A stretch of DNA of 64,000 bases from Anaerolineae bacterium (GCA_020848035.1 JADLAX010000004.1:20444-84443); one strand, 5' to 3'. Numbered from the stretch's first letter, positions 33,291-42,782 are shown. The notes: generated by a model from the sequence alone, not told the origin. Made by a program: numbers and translations.

Positions 33291-35099
33291 TCACGTCAGC
33301 TCATCCACCAACCGCTCAAACGTAGCCACATCGGCCCGCAGCACGTCCAGGCTGGCTTCCCAAAAAGCGGTGCTGCGAATGTCGATGCCGAAGCGGTTGG
33401 CCAGGTCGGCGGCATTGCTCATGCCTGTCATCGCCAACAGCTCGTCGTAGCCGGTTTTGAACGGCTCCGGATCGGCCTGGTACTGCGCATACAGCCCCAA
33501 ACCAAACAGCAGACCAAAGGTGTAGGGGAAATTGTAATACGTCGCACCGTAGTAATGCGGCACGTAGGCCCAGCGGTATGGATGCAGCGAGCCGTCTTCC
33601 AGCGCATCACCCAGCGCCGCCAGCTGCGTTTCCTCATCCAGGGCACACAACTCTTCCACCGACAGTTCGCGCTCCTGCCGCTTTTCAAACAGCTTCTGCT
33701 CAAACATGAAGTTGCTGCTGGCCCCCAGCACTACCCGGGCGGCATACTCCAGCACCCCGTCGATGATGATGAGCTGATCTTGGGGCACGGCCGTTTTCAA
33801 CGCCGCATTCTCCACAATCTTCTGGCAGAACGTACTGGCCGTCTCCGCCAGGGTCATCGGCATTTCCTTTTGCAGCGGCGTGCGCTCGGCCAGGCACAAA
33901 TTGTGGTAGGCATGCCCCAGCTCATGCGCCAGCGTGCTCACGCCAGAAAAGCCCGGCTCAAAGTTGGCCAGGATGCGGCTCTCGTCGGCGCGCAGCCCCA
34001 TGCAAAACGCCCCGCCCCGCTTACCGTCGCGCGGCTCGGCATCGATCCAGTTTTCGGCAAAAGCGCGTTCTGCCAGGCGGCGCATCTTGGGCGAGTACGT
34101 GCCAAACTGGGCCATGACAAAATTGGTGGCGTCCTGGTAAGCCCAGCTTTGTTCCCCCTGGCCCAGCGGCACCAGGCGATCGTACCAGGCCAGCTTAGGC
34201 AGCCCCAAGGCCCTGGCCCGCGCCTTCAGGTAGCGCTGAAAATCGGGGAAAGCGTTGCGCGTGGCCGTCATCATCGCGTCCAGCGTGGCCCGGTCGATGG
34301 CGTTGGCAAAAAGCACCATCTCCAGGGGCGACTCCCAGCCGCGCCGCCGGACGAGGGTCAGCGTTTCCCCCTTCAGGCTGTTCAGGCAGGCGGCAATGGG
34401 CACGGCCGCTGCCGCCAACGCCGCCAAAACGGCCTGGTGCGCCTGGGCCCGCACTTCTCGATCTGGGTCAAACGCCAGGTTTTGCGCCGCCGTCAGGGGC
34501 ATCGCCTCCACCGTGCCGTCACGCTCAATATTGACCTTGATTTGCGAGGTGTAGTCGCTGAACAGTCGGTACCAGCCGTTGCTGCCCGTCAGCGACAGTT
34601 CGGCGGCCAAATCTTCCTGCTCGGGCGACATCAGGTGCAGCGCTTCCTGCCGCGCCCGGGCCAGCATATATTCGTGTGCCTGGGCCACGGCCGATTTTTC
34701 CAGCAACAGCTCCACATCCAAAGAGCCAATCCAGGCGGTCAGCCGGGTGTGCAGCAGGGCAAAGCGGGAGAGGTGCGGCATCAGTTCGCTCAGCCGGGCC
34801 TGGGCCTCGCTGTTGCGTGAATCGGTGGTGAGGAAGCCGTAGAGGTACGCCTGCAGCGTCTGGCCCTGCTCATCAACGGCGTTGGTACGGTTGATGATGG
34901 TGTCGAATAAGCTTACCAGTTCATCATCGACGGGTACGGCCGTTTCCAACCGATTGATCCCATGCTCATCAAAAAAGGTAACCAACCCGGCAATCGCGTC
35001 AATCACCGCCTGAAAACCGGCGGCAAATTCCGAGGAATCCAATCCCGGAAACACGGTGCTGAAATCCCAGCGGGGCAGCTCTGTTTTTACCTGGCTCAT
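33291..35099 (-). CDS. M3-family oligoendopeptidase (PepF-like)
   Basis: The 602-residue zinc metallopeptidase has the HExxH motif in TLAHELGHAYHN and the third ligand Glu in MTLAETASTFCQ, as in thimet-like M3B peptidases. Start ATG 35099 has GGGAG 7 bases upstream. Members cleave short peptides in the cytoplasm; there is no signal peptide. The C-terminal part has YRWAYVPHYYGATYYNFPYT, typical of oligoendopeptidase F-type enzymes. It stands alone, facing the response regulator gene divergently. Confidence 0.93.
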   Translation of the reverse strand: MSQVKTELPRWDFSTVFPGLDSSEFAAGFQAVIDAIAGLVTFFDEHGINRLETAVPVDDELVSLFDTIINRTNAVDEQGQTLQAYLYGFLTTDSRNSEAQARLSELMPHLSRFALLHTRLTAWIGSLDVELLLEKSAVAQAHEYMLARARQEALHLMSPEQEDLAAELSLTGSNGWYRLFSDYTSQIKVNIERDGTVEAMPLTAAQNLAFDPDREVRAQAHQAVLAALAAAAVPIAACLNSLKGETLTLVRRRGWESPLEMVLFANAIDRATLDAMMTATRNAFPDFQRYLKARARALGLPKLAWYDRLVPLGQGEQSWAYQDATNFVMAQFGTYSPKMRRLAERAFAENWIDAEPRDGKRGGAFCMGLRADESRILANFEPGFSGVSTLAHELGHAYHNLCLAERTPLQKEMPMTLAETASTFCQKIVENAALKTAVPQDQLIIIDGVLEYAARVVLGASSNFMFEQKLFEKRQERELSVEELCALDEETQLAALGDALEDGSLHPYRWAYVPHYYGATYYNFPYTFGLLFGLGLYAQYQADPEPFKTGYDELLAMTGMSNAADLANRFGIDIRSTAFWEASLDVLRADVATFERLVDELT

Positions 35100-35269
35100 A
35101 TACATTCTCCCATTTGTGTGGTTTGGCATCTTTACAACGGCCGTGCGGCAAGTTTAACAATGAATGGCGTTGGGGCAACTTTTAATTAGACGATTATCTA
35201 CAAGGCGCAAATAGGTAGGAAACGGCCGTATCGACCAATTGTCCTGCACCCGACCCTTGCCCTGTGAGT

Positions 35270-35275
35270 TATAAT
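35270..35275 (+). promoter_or_regulatory. -10 element TATAAT ahead of the receiver-domain gene
   Basis: A perfect TATAAT lies 40 bases before the ATG at 35316. No matching -35 or extended -10 is present, so activation by a factor may be needed. Confidence 0.4.
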
Positions 35276-35315
35276 GAAGCTCATCGCCTGACATGCATAA
35301 GGTTTGAAGTGCCAA

Positions 35316-35762
35316 ATGACTGCGCAAAAAAAGCCCAAAGACCCAAAAGATACACCGCCAGACACCGGCAAAACGTCGGAACCCAACCAGGCCGCGCCCA
35401 AAAACGGTGTCCTCATCATTGACGATGAAAGGCAGGTGCGCGAAACCATCCGGGATATTCTGGAGATGGAAGCGGTGCCTGCATTCCTGGCCGCCGACGG
35501 CGAAGCCGGTATTGCGGCGTTTATCGCCAATCAGGACCAAATCGGGCTGATCATTCTAGACCTGTACATGCCGGGCCTGAGCGGCCTGGAAACTTTTGCC
35601 GCCCTCCGCGAGCTTGATCCTTCGGCCAAAATTGTTCTCTCGTCTGGCTACTCCAAGGCTGAAAGCCTGGAAAAACTGGAAAATTTCAAACCCACCGACT
35701 TTTTGCCCAAACCCTACCGGCTGCAAACCATCCTGCACCTTGTTGCCGAACACCTGGCCTGA
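35316..35762 (+). CDS. Single-domain response regulator (receiver only)
   Basis: The 148-residue product has a charged, Pro/Lys-rich N-terminal tail of about 32 residues and then a CheY-like receiver: VLIIDDERQVRETIRDILEM, phospho-acceptor Asp in LIILDLYMPGLSG, the conserved Ser in VLSSGYS and Lys in FLPKPYR. There is no output domain. The ATG at 35316 is preferred over the in-frame TTG at 35304. It sits alone; the degenerate kinase-like gene at 31629-32351 is the nearest two-component gene. Its partner is unknown. Confidence 0.88.
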   Translation: MTAQKKPKDPKDTPPDTGKTSEPNQAAPKNGVLIIDDERQVRETIRDILEMEAVPAFLAADGEAGIAAFIANQDQIGLIILDLYMPGLSGLETFAALRELDPSAKIVLSSGYSKAESLEKLENFKPTDFLPKPYRLQTILHLVAEHLA

Positions 35763-35822
35763 CGGAATTACCGTCTAAAATTTACTCGTCTTAAAGAATG
35801 GTCCCCTCTGAAAAAGGGCGCT

Positions 35823-38363
35823 TTATTCAACGGCCGTATCCTCTAACCCCGCCAAATGCTGCCCCACACTGCCCCCTTCAGCCATAATTTGCTGCTCATA
35901 CTGCGACACCAGCTCACGCCGCAGCACCTTGCCAATAAAGCTGCGCGGAAACTCCTTCACAAAAATCACCAGTCGGGGCACCTGGCTGGGCGGCAGCCGC
36001 CGCTCGCAAAACGAGAGGATCGTTTTGGCCGGTAGGCGCGTTTTTTCCTTCAGGCTCACAAAGGCCACTGGCTGGTTGGCAATACCCACCACCACCACTT
36101 CGCGCACCTCCGGCAGCTCGTAAATCACCTCTTCCACATCGCGCGGGAAGGCCAGGCCACTGTCCTCCCCCGTCCAGCTGTCCTGCCGTCGGCTGATGAT
36201 CTGAAAGTAGCCGTCTTCCGTCATGCGGGCCACATCGTTGGTGTGCAGCCAGCCGTCTTTGTCGATCACTTCCTGTGTGGCAGCCTCATCCTGCCAGTAG
36301 CCGCGCATCACCTGCGGCCCGCGGATGACCAATTCGCCAATCTGCCCGGCAGCCAACGGCCGTCCCGTCTTCAAATCCACAATACGCGCCTCCGTGCTGG
36401 GCAGCGGCAGACCAATCGAACCCACTTTGTGACGGCCGTTAATCGGGTTGGCATGGGTCACCGGGCTGGCTTCACTCAGGCCGTACCCTTCCACCAGCTT
36501 GCCTTTGGTCAGCTTTTCAAACGTTTCTTTCACCTCAATCGGCAGCGGCGCCGCCCCGCTGATGCAGGCGCGGATCGAATCGATGCCAAATTTGCGCACG
36601 CCGGGGAAATTGTTAATCGCCACATACATCGCCGGAACGCCGGGGAAGAGCGTGGGCCGGTAGCGCCGAATGGCGCGCAGCACATCTTCCGTGTCGAAGC
36701 GCGGCAGCAAAACCATGCTGGCACCAATGCTCACCGCCAGGTTCATCGCCGAGGTCATGCCGTAGACGTGGCTAAACGGCACCACGCACAGCATCGCCTC
36801 ATGGCCATCGCGTATGTCGGTCAGCCACAGGCGCACCTGCATCGTGTTGGCCACCAGGTTGTAATGGCTCAACACCACCCCCTTCGGCTTGCCCGTGGTG
36901 CCGCTGGTGAACTGGATAACGGCCGTATCCTCAGCCTGCAGCTCCACCCGGGGCGGCTGGGGTCGGAATTTGCCCAGCCAGCTGCGCCAGGCAAAGTCAG
37001 CCGCGCCGGTCAGCGCCGGCAGCCGATCCGCCGTGCGCTGCGCAGGCAGCAGCGCCGCCATCAGCCGCTTGGGCAGCGGCAAATAGTCGCTGACGCTGGC
37101 AAAAATAACGTGACGCACCCCCGACTGCGCTTTGACCTGCACGGCCGTTTCCCGAAAGCGTCCCAACGTCACCAGCACCTCCGCCCCCGAAGCGTTGGCC
37201 TCGCGCACCACTTCCGCCGCCGGATCCAGCGGATTGGCCATCACCGCAATGCCGCCAATGCGCAGCGTGCCGTAGTAGGCAATCACCAGGTGCGGCACGT
37301 TGGGCAGCAGCAGCATGACACGTGTGCCCTTCTTGACCCCCAACGAGAGCAGCCCATTGGCAAACCGGCCCGCCTGGGCGCTCAACGAACGGTAGCTGAG
37401 CGTGTAGCCCATAAATCGCAGGGCCGGTCGGCTGGGAAAACGGCGGTAGGCCCGGTCCAGCAAGCGGTTCAGCGGCAGGCGGGGAATGTCGATGGTGGGG
37501 GGGACGGCCGTTTCATAACTCGCCAGCCACGGCCGTTCCGCCGATAGACCACCGCGCCCCCCCGTTTCGGCATCGCTGCGCCAGCGCGAGTAGGTAGCAG
37601 CGGCCGTTTCCCCGTCCAAAAAGCGCTCAATCGCCCGGTTTACCGCGTCGCGCCGCTCCAGCATCACCATGTGCGCCGACACGCCTACGTTGATCACCTC
37701 AGACCCCTCCGGCACCAGTTCCCCCACCCGCTCAAAGGCAGATTGGGGCAAAACGCGGTCTTTGTTACCCAAAATCACCATCGTCGGCGGCTTTAGCTGA
37801 GGAAATTTGTCCCAGCCGCGCCACTGGCGCAGGTTGTGCAAATACATCTCTTGCAGCGCATACAGCGAGGCGTCCATCACCCGGTTGGCCACCGGCTGCA
37901 GCAGCCGCAGCAGCGCCTCCGGTAGACGGAACATAAATTGGTAAGCGGGCGAGATTTTGTACTCGCCTGCTCCGGCAATCAAAATGAGGTGGCTCACCCG
38001 CTCCGGGTAACGCCAGGCCAGCTCGGTGGCCATGGCCACGCCGTAGGAATGCCCCAGCACCACAAACGGCCGATTCACGTTGCAGCGGCGCAGCACAGCC
38101 ATGATGTCGGCCAGGATGCGGTCCATGTCGTACCCATGCCCCGGCCGCGAGGAACGGCCGTGTCCGCGCAGATCAATGGCAATAATTTCGTTGTGTATGG
38201 CAAACTCTTCAATCTGATAGCGCCACTGGCGTGAACGGCCGCCAAAGCCGTGAATAAAAAGCATGGTGTGCAGCGGCCGTTCCGGGGCAATGCGAATGTA
38301 GCTAATTTGCACATCCGCCTCAACTTGGGCCTCTTCGCGGTAAAGTTCCAGGTCAAGCTGCAT
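35823..38363 (-). CDS. Alpha/beta-hydrolase :: acyl-CoA ligase fusion
   Basis: The 846-residue protein joins two enzymes. Residues 1-270 are an alpha/beta hydrolase with HGFGG and the nucleophile Ser106 in LGHSYGVAM. Residues of about 295-830 are an AMP-forming acyl-CoA ligase with FTSGTTGKPKGVV (about 485-497), EGYGLSEASPV, a DGWLHTNDVARM segment and the C-terminal catalytic lysine in SFIGKVLRREL. The hinge reads SRRQDSW rather than the usual DRKKD, followed by an atypical TGEDSGLAFPRDVEEVIYE. The fusion suggests that fatty acids released by the hydrolase are activated on the same chain. Its start overlaps the trmB-like gene by 11 bp. Confidence 0.85.
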   Translation of the reverse strand: MQLDLELYREEAQVEADVQISYIRIAPERPLHTMLFIHGFGGRSRQWRYQIEEFAIHNEIIAIDLRGHGRSSRPGHGYDMDRILADIMAVLRRCNVNRPFVVLGHSYGVAMATELAWRYPERVSHLILIAGAGEYKISPAYQFMFRLPEALLRLLQPVANRVMDASLYALQEMYLHNLRQWRGWDKFPQLKPPTMVILGNKDRVLPQSAFERVGELVPEGSEVINVGVSAHMVMLERRDAVNRAIERFLDGETAAATYSRWRSDAETGGRGGLSAERPWLASYETAVPPTIDIPRLPLNRLLDRAYRRFPSRPALRFMGYTLSYRSLSAQAGRFANGLLSLGVKKGTRVMLLLPNVPHLVIAYYGTLRIGGIAVMANPLDPAAEVVREANASGAEVLVTLGRFRETAVQVKAQSGVRHVIFASVSDYLPLPKRLMAALLPAQRTADRLPALTGAADFAWRSWLGKFRPQPPRVELQAEDTAVIQFTSGTTGKPKGVVLSHYNLVANTMQVRLWLTDIRDGHEAMLCVVPFSHVYGMTSAMNLAVSIGASMVLLPRFDTEDVLRAIRRYRPTLFPGVPAMYVAINNFPGVRKFGIDSIRACISGAAPLPIEVKETFEKLTKGKLVEGYGLSEASPVTHANPINGRHKVGSIGLPLPSTEARIVDLKTGRPLAAGQIGELVIRGPQVMRGYWQDEAATQEVIDKDGWLHTNDVARMTEDGYFQIISRRQDSWTGEDSGLAFPRDVEEVIYELPEVREVVVVGIANQPVAFVSLKEKTRLPAKTILSFCERRLPPSQVPRLVIFVKEFPRSFIGKVLRRELVSQYEQQIMAEGGSVGQHLAGLEDTAVE

Positions 38364-39372
38364 GGGTCACGTCCACTTCCAGCATGTCGCTGGGTATATT
38401 GTGGTGCAAAATTTCGGCCTCATCGTGCAGGCTCACCAGCCAGCGGGCCAGCGCGGCAATCGCCAGCTGCACCCCGGCAGTCGGCCGCGGAAAGCCCAAA
38501 TCATGCAGGCTGATGACGTAATTGCCTGGTTCACGCTGCCGGATCACAATGCCCAGCCGCTGCGCCACCGGCGCTTCGCTGATATACGTTTCCACAAACA
38601 GCGCCTCGCCTTCGTGGGCGCGGAACAACTCCATAAAGCTGACGTGGCGATCCTGGTCGCTGCTGCGCATACGGCCGTAACGGGCCTGAATCGCGTCCAA
38701 ATCCAGCGGGGTGTGCAGCACAACGTGGGGCATGGGGAACTCCTTGGGGGTGGGGTAATCGTTTGGGGCGGCCGTTTGGTTGCGCACCCATTTGTAGTAA
38801 TGGCAGATCCGCCCTTCATCCAGGCCGATCTGTTCATATTTGGTACGCAGCCGCGCGGCGTCTTCCGTGACAAAGGTGGTGGCCAACCGGCTGTCGAAAT
38901 ACGGCGTCGTTTCCAGCGCCTCGGTGATAGCCACAGCGTAATCAGCATGATCGGTGGCAATGTCCAGCAGACCGCCAGGTTTCAGCCGCGTCGCCAGCAA
39001 ATGCAGAAAATCCACATCGATCAGGCGGCGGTGCAGCTGCCGCGCCTTGGGCCACGGATCGGGAAAATTGATGTACACCTCATCAATGGCAGCGGGGGCA
39101 CACAACACCTGGAGCAGATACCGGGCATCGCTTTGCAGCACCCGCACGTTGGTGAGGGCGGCCGTTTGCACCTTACGCTGCGCCTTGTCCAGGGCAGGCA
39201 GCGAAATTTCTACCCCCAGCACGTTGGCCAACGGCCGTCGCTGCGCCAGATCAATCAAAAAGTGACCCCCGCCAAAGCCAATTTCAATTAGCAAGGGTGC
39301 TTCTCGGTTAAAAACGGCCGTCCAGTCAACCGGCCAGCTGAGCAAATGGGTGTGCAGCAAGGTGGATGTCAT
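38353..39372 (-). CDS. trmB: tRNA (guanine-N7)-methyltransferase with C-terminal extension
   Basis: The 339-residue protein (start ATG 39372) has the TrmB core: PLLIEIGFGGGHFLIDLA for S-adenosylmethionine binding, LGVEISLPALDKA, YINFPDPWPKARQLHRRL and the TEDAARLRTKYEQIG end. It methylates G46 of tRNA. The core ends near residue 195, whereas the protein goes on for about 140 residues with a domain starting PHVVLHTPLDLDAIQARYG that I do not recognise. Usual bacterial TrmB has about 210-240 residues. The stop overlaps the start of the fusion gene. Confidence 0.88.
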   Translation of the reverse strand: MTSTLLHTHLLSWPVDWTAVFNREAPLLIEIGFGGGHFLIDLAQRRPLANVLGVEISLPALDKAQRKVQTAALTNVRVLQSDARYLLQVLCAPAAIDEVYINFPDPWPKARQLHRRLIDVDFLHLLATRLKPGGLLDIATDHADYAVAITEALETTPYFDSRLATTFVTEDAARLRTKYEQIGLDEGRICHYYKWVRNQTAAPNDYPTPKEFPMPHVVLHTPLDLDAIQARYGRMRSSDQDRHVSFMELFRAHEGEALFVETYISEAPVAQRLGIVIRQREPGNYVISLHDLGFPRPTAGVQLAIAALARWLVSLHDEAEILHHNIPSDMLEVDVTHAA

Positions 39373-39427
39373 GGACGAATTATATGAAGCGCGCCCCCAC
39401 AGGCAAGAACCCTGATTTAATACCTTT

Positions 39428-39478
39428 TTGACACCTTTTTGACACTTAATTGACACCTTATTATTTTCCGTCTATAAT
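39428..39478 (+). promoter_or_regulatory. Near-consensus sigma-70 promoter with three phased TTGACAC repeats
   Basis: TTGACA (39450-39455) and TATAAT (39473-39478) are both perfect and lie 17 bp apart. Upstream, TTGACAC also occurs at 39428-39434 and 39439-39445, so three copies are spaced exactly 11 bp apart. The extra copies may be spare -35 elements or operator sites on one face of the helix. The peptide-binding gene starts 73 bp downstream. Confidence 0.85.
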
Positions 39479-39550
39479 GCCCGCATAACTCATGAACTGG
39501 ATTCTTCGGCCGAATCAATCCAACCAAACCCGTTTTTGGAGGAAATAAGC

Positions 39551-41536
39551 ATGTTTACCCATCAATTGATCAAACGATGGTCGCTTCTGGCGATCATCCC
39601 CCTGCTTGGCCTGGCGCTGCTGGCCGCCTGCCAGCCAGCGAGCCAGACTGTGGAGGTCACTCGCGTGGTAACCGAAACGGTTGTCCAGGAAGGGCAGCCC
39701 GTAGAAGTGACCCGGGTGGTGACTGAAACTGTTGTCGTCACCCCGGAAGTGACCGAAGCGCCCGCTGCACCAAAAGACCTGATTGTCTGTATGGCCCAGG
39801 AACCCGACACGCTCTATCCGTATGGTGGATCGATGCTGGCAGCAACGGCCGTTCAGGTCGCCATCTTTGAAACCAACGTCACCACCTTCTCCTACGATTA
39901 CCAGGCGCTGGGCATTGAAAAACTGCCCAGCCTGGAAGACGGCGACGCCGTTGTGTCCCCCGTAGAGGTCAACGAAGGTGACCTGGTGCTGGATGCCGTG
40001 GGCAATCCGGTTGCCCTGGCCGCAGGTGTCTCGGTCATCAATTCCGCTGGCGAAGTGGTTGAATTTGATGGCACCCCCATCACCATGGACCAGATCAGCG
40101 TTGATTTCACCTTGCAGCCGCGCGTCTGGTCAGACGGCACACCCGTGACCGCCGCAGATTCCGTTTACAGCTACGAAGTCAACCGCGATCCCGATACGCC
40201 CGCCACCAAGTTTGTCGCCGAGCGCACCGCTTCTTACGAAGCAACCGGCGAATTGGGCCTCAAATGGACCGGCATTCCTGGCTATTTGGATCCCACCTAC
40301 TTCACCAACGTCTGGCCACCCTTCCCGCAGCACATCTGGGGCCAGTTCTCTGCCAGCGAACTGCTGGCAGCTGAGGAAGTGGCCCGCCTGCCCGTCGGCG
40401 ATGGCGCATTCCGCATTGTGGAATGGGTGGCTGGTGACAGCATTGTGCTGGAACCCAACCCGTTTTACTATCGCCAGGATGAAGGGCTGCCCTACCTGGA
40501 CAGCGTGACTTACAAATTCATTCCCGATACCAACCAGCTGATCGCTCAGCTCATCTCCGGTGCTTGCGACATTGGCACGCAGGATGGTCTGTCGGCCAGT
40601 GATGCGCCGTTCCTCATCGAGGCAGAAAACAACGGCCTGCTCACCCCCTACTTCCAGACCGGCACCGTTTTTGAACACATCGACTTTGGCATCAACTCCT
40701 ATGGTGACTTTGGTGATGATCAGGGCCGTCCCGACTGGTTTGAGGATGCCCGCGTACGCCAGGCAATGACGATGTGTACCGACCGACAAGGCATGGTGGA
40801 CAATATTTTGTTCGGCCGTTCTGAGGTCATTCACAGCTACGTCCCCAGCGTGCATCCGCTCTACCCGGAAGATGGGCTGACCGAGTGGCCGTTTGATGTG
40901 GAAGCGGCCAACGCCCTGCTGGACGAGGTTGGCTTTATCGACAGCGACGGGGACGGCATTCGTGAATATTACACGGACCGGGGCACTTCGTGGGAAGGCG
41001 AACCGTTTGTGATTGACCTGGGCACCACCACCGGCAATGATATGCGCCAGCAGATGACGCAGATCTTCAAAGAGAACATGCTGGCATGTGGCATCGACGT
41101 AACGCTGTACTACGTGCCCTCCAGTGAATGGTTTGCCGATGGTCCAGATGGCCCGCTGTTCGGCCGTCGCTACGACCTGGGTGAGTTTGCCTGGGTCAGC
41201 GCTGTGCAGCCTAGCTGTAACCTTTACCTGACCAGCCAGATTTCGGGGCCGGAAGAGGAAGGTTTTGGCGGCTGGGGTGCATCGAACAACACCGGCTGGA
41301 GCAATGAGGCGTTTGACCTGGCGTGTAACACCGCCCTGTCTTCGCTGCCCGGTACGCCCGAATACGAAGAAAGCCACAAGGAAGCCCAGCGCATCTTCTC
41401 GCAAGAAGTGCCCGTTATCCCGGCCTTCTTACGGCTGATTGTGGCGGCGGCGCGGCCCAACGTGGTTGGCTTCGGCGTCGACCCGACCGGCGGTACGGAG
41501 TTGCAAAACATCTACCAGTTCGATTTGCAGCAGTAA
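39551..41536 (+). CDS. Peptide/nickel-type ABC transporter substrate-binding lipoprotein
   Basis: The 661-residue protein (start ATG 39551, with GGAGGAAATAAGC upstream) has a lipoprotein signal with lipobox LLAAC near residue 26. A low-complexity spacer follows with two VTRVVTETVV units, a hallmark of Chloroflexota binding proteins. The remainder is a DppA/OppA-type family 5 solute-binding protein: PDTLYPYGG, LQPRVWSDGTPVTAADSVYS, FEDARVRQAM and the C-terminal QEVPVIPAFLR. It is longer than usual (about 540). No permease or ATPase genes are adjacent, so it must use a transporter encoded elsewhere. Confidence 0.93.
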   Translation: MFTHQLIKRWSLLAIIPLLGLALLAACQPASQTVEVTRVVTETVVQEGQPVEVTRVVTETVVVTPEVTEAPAAPKDLIVCMAQEPDTLYPYGGSMLAATAVQVAIFETNVTTFSYDYQALGIEKLPSLEDGDAVVSPVEVNEGDLVLDAVGNPVALAAGVSVINSAGEVVEFDGTPITMDQISVDFTLQPRVWSDGTPVTAADSVYSYEVNRDPDTPATKFVAERTASYEATGELGLKWTGIPGYLDPTYFTNVWPPFPQHIWGQFSASELLAAEEVARLPVGDGAFRIVEWVAGDSIVLEPNPFYYRQDEGLPYLDSVTYKFIPDTNQLIAQLISGACDIGTQDGLSASDAPFLIEAENNGLLTPYFQTGTVFEHIDFGINSYGDFGDDQGRPDWFEDARVRQAMTMCTDRQGMVDNILFGRSEVIHSYVPSVHPLYPEDGLTEWPFDVEAANALLDEVGFIDSDGDGIREYYTDRGTSWEGEPFVIDLGTTTGNDMRQQMTQIFKENMLACGIDVTLYYVPSSEWFADGPDGPLFGRRYDLGEFAWVSAVQPSCNLYLTSQISGPEEEGFGGWGASNNTGWSNEAFDLACNTALSSLPGTPEYEESHKEAQRIFSQEVPVIPAFLRLIVAAARPNVVGFGVDPTGGTELQNIYQFDLQQ

Positions 41537-41607
41537 ATTTTCATTGATAACTGTTTAGTTGGTTTCCCGCACGTGGGCGCTGCGCGCCCCGTGCGGGGGA
41601 AAGGTTT

Positions 41608-41658
41608 GGGTTTTTTCAGTTTTTGGGGCCAAAATGGCCCCAAAAACTGAAAAAACCC
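41608..41658 (+). terminator. 24-bp perfect stem-loop after the binding-protein gene
   Basis: The arm 41608-41631 pairs perfectly with 41635-41658 around a three-base AAA loop; the arms carry T- and A-runs near the base. It could end transcripts in either direction or protect the 3' end of the lipoprotein mRNA. Confidence 0.55.
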
Positions 41659-41741
41659 TCCACCAGCGGCAGCGCCAGGCGCGAAGCGCCGAGACGCTGC
41701 CCTTGCTTCGAGGAGAGCTAAACGCTTATCTTAACTGAACT

Positions 41742-41781
41742 AAAAAGCGCAGTCGTGGGTTTCCACGGCTGCGCTTTTTTT
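41742..41781 (+). terminator. Rho-independent terminator ahead of arginase
   Basis: AAAAAGCGCAGTCGTGG (41742-41758) pairs with CCACGGCTGCGCTTTTT (41763-41779) with one G.U pair, and the T-run continues to 41781. It is a classic terminator, symmetrical enough to work both ways. Confidence 0.85.
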
Positions 41782-41888
41782 GTTTGGGGTGCGGTTGCGG
41801 CATTGGGCAGGATGGGTGACAATTAGGCTACCACTATCCCGGTAACTGGCTGGCAACAAAGCCAACACCATAAAAAGAGAGGCGCAGC

Positions 41889-42782
41889 TTGCACAAGCGA
41901 AAAATTCGGATCATTGGCGTTCCCATGGATTTGGGGCAGAGTCGGCGTGGCGTGGACATGGGGCCAAGCGCGGCGCGTTATGCCGGACTGCAAGGCCGAC
42001 TGGAGCGGCTGGGGCACACGGTATTTGACGAGGGCAACGTCCCGGTGCCTAACCCTGAGGAGGATGTGGCCCAGTCGGGGGCGCGGCGGTTGAAGACGGT
42101 TACGGCCGTTTGCCAAAACATCTACGACATCGCCCGCAAATGTGTGACGGCTGAGGAGTTTGCTATCTTTCTCGGCGGCGACCACAGCATCAGCATTGGC
42201 TCGATTGCCGCCGCCTCGCAGGACGAACCGCTGGGGGTGATCTGGGTTGATGCCCACGGCGACTTCAACACGCCGCAAAGCTCGCCCAGCGGCAACATTC
42301 ACGGCATGCCGGTGGCCACGCTCATTGGCGAAGGGCCGGAACCGCTGATTAATGTGGGCACGCCGGGGGCCAAGCTGAAGCCCAGCCAGATTGTGCAGAT
42401 TGGTATCCGCGACCTGGATGCAGCCGAGCGTGAGCGGCTGGCGCGCAGCGGCATCAGCGTCTTTACCATGCGCCATGTGGACGAGATGGGCATGGCCAGC
42501 GTGGCCCGGCAGGCGATTGACCGCCTGCGCCATTTTTCGCGCATTCACGTGAGTTTAGACATGGACAGCCTGGACCCGGATGAAGCGCCTGGGGTGGGAA
42601 CGGCCGTACCCGGCGGCCTCAGCTATCGGGAAGCTCACCTGCTGATGGAAATTCTGGGCGACAGCGGCCGGGTGCAGTCGATGGACATTGTAGAAATCAA
42701 CCCCATCCTGGATACCATGAACCGTACGGCCGAATTGGCCGTTGAACTGGCGGCGTCCCTGTTGGGCCAGCGCATTTTATGA
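41889..42782 (+). CDS. rocF: Arginase
   Basis: Arginase cleaves arginine to ornithine and urea with a binuclear manganese site. The ligands are visible in [21 protein letters not shown] and [18 protein letters not shown], and [11 protein letters not shown] favours arginase over agmatinase. The 297-residue length is normal. The start is a TTG at 41889, with GAGAGG just upstream; the family's opening [20 protein letters not shown] follows at once. The ABC exporter gene follows after 85 bp that include a GATTGGAGAT inverted repeat. Confidence 0.93.
   Translation: MHKRKIRIIGVPMDLGQSRRGVDMGPSAARYAGLQGRLERLGHTVFDEGNVPVPNPEEDVAQSGARRLKTVTAVCQNIYDIARKCVTAEEFAIFLGGDHSISIGSIAAASQDEPLGVIWVDAHGDFNTPQSSPSGNIHGMPVATLIGEGPEPLINVGTPGAKLKPSQIVQIGIRDLDAAERERLARSGISVFTMRHVDEMGMASVARQAIDRLRHFSRIHVSLDMDSLDPDEAPGVGTAVPGGLSYREAHLLMEILGDSGRVQSMDIVEINPILDTMNRTAELAVELAASLLGQRIL

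Larger units (their letters stand above)
41537..41888 (+). other. Hairpin-rich intergenic region
   Basis: No gene is seen. Four stem-loops follow one another: 41566-41597 (CCCGCACG paired with CGTGCGGG around an inner GGGCGC/GCGCCC stem), 41608-41658 (a perfect 24-bp stem), 41668-41701 (GGCAGCG/CGCTGCC with inner GGCGC/GCGCC) and the terminator at 41742-41781. After that comes a short unstructured leader to the arginase gene. Confidence 0.7.

Noticed and set aside
35823..38363. OleB-OleC fusion of long-chain olefin synthesis
   Set aside because: OleB uses an Asp nucleophile in a haloalkane-dehalogenase-like site, whereas this protein has Ser in GHSYG. No OleA or OleD gene is nearby.
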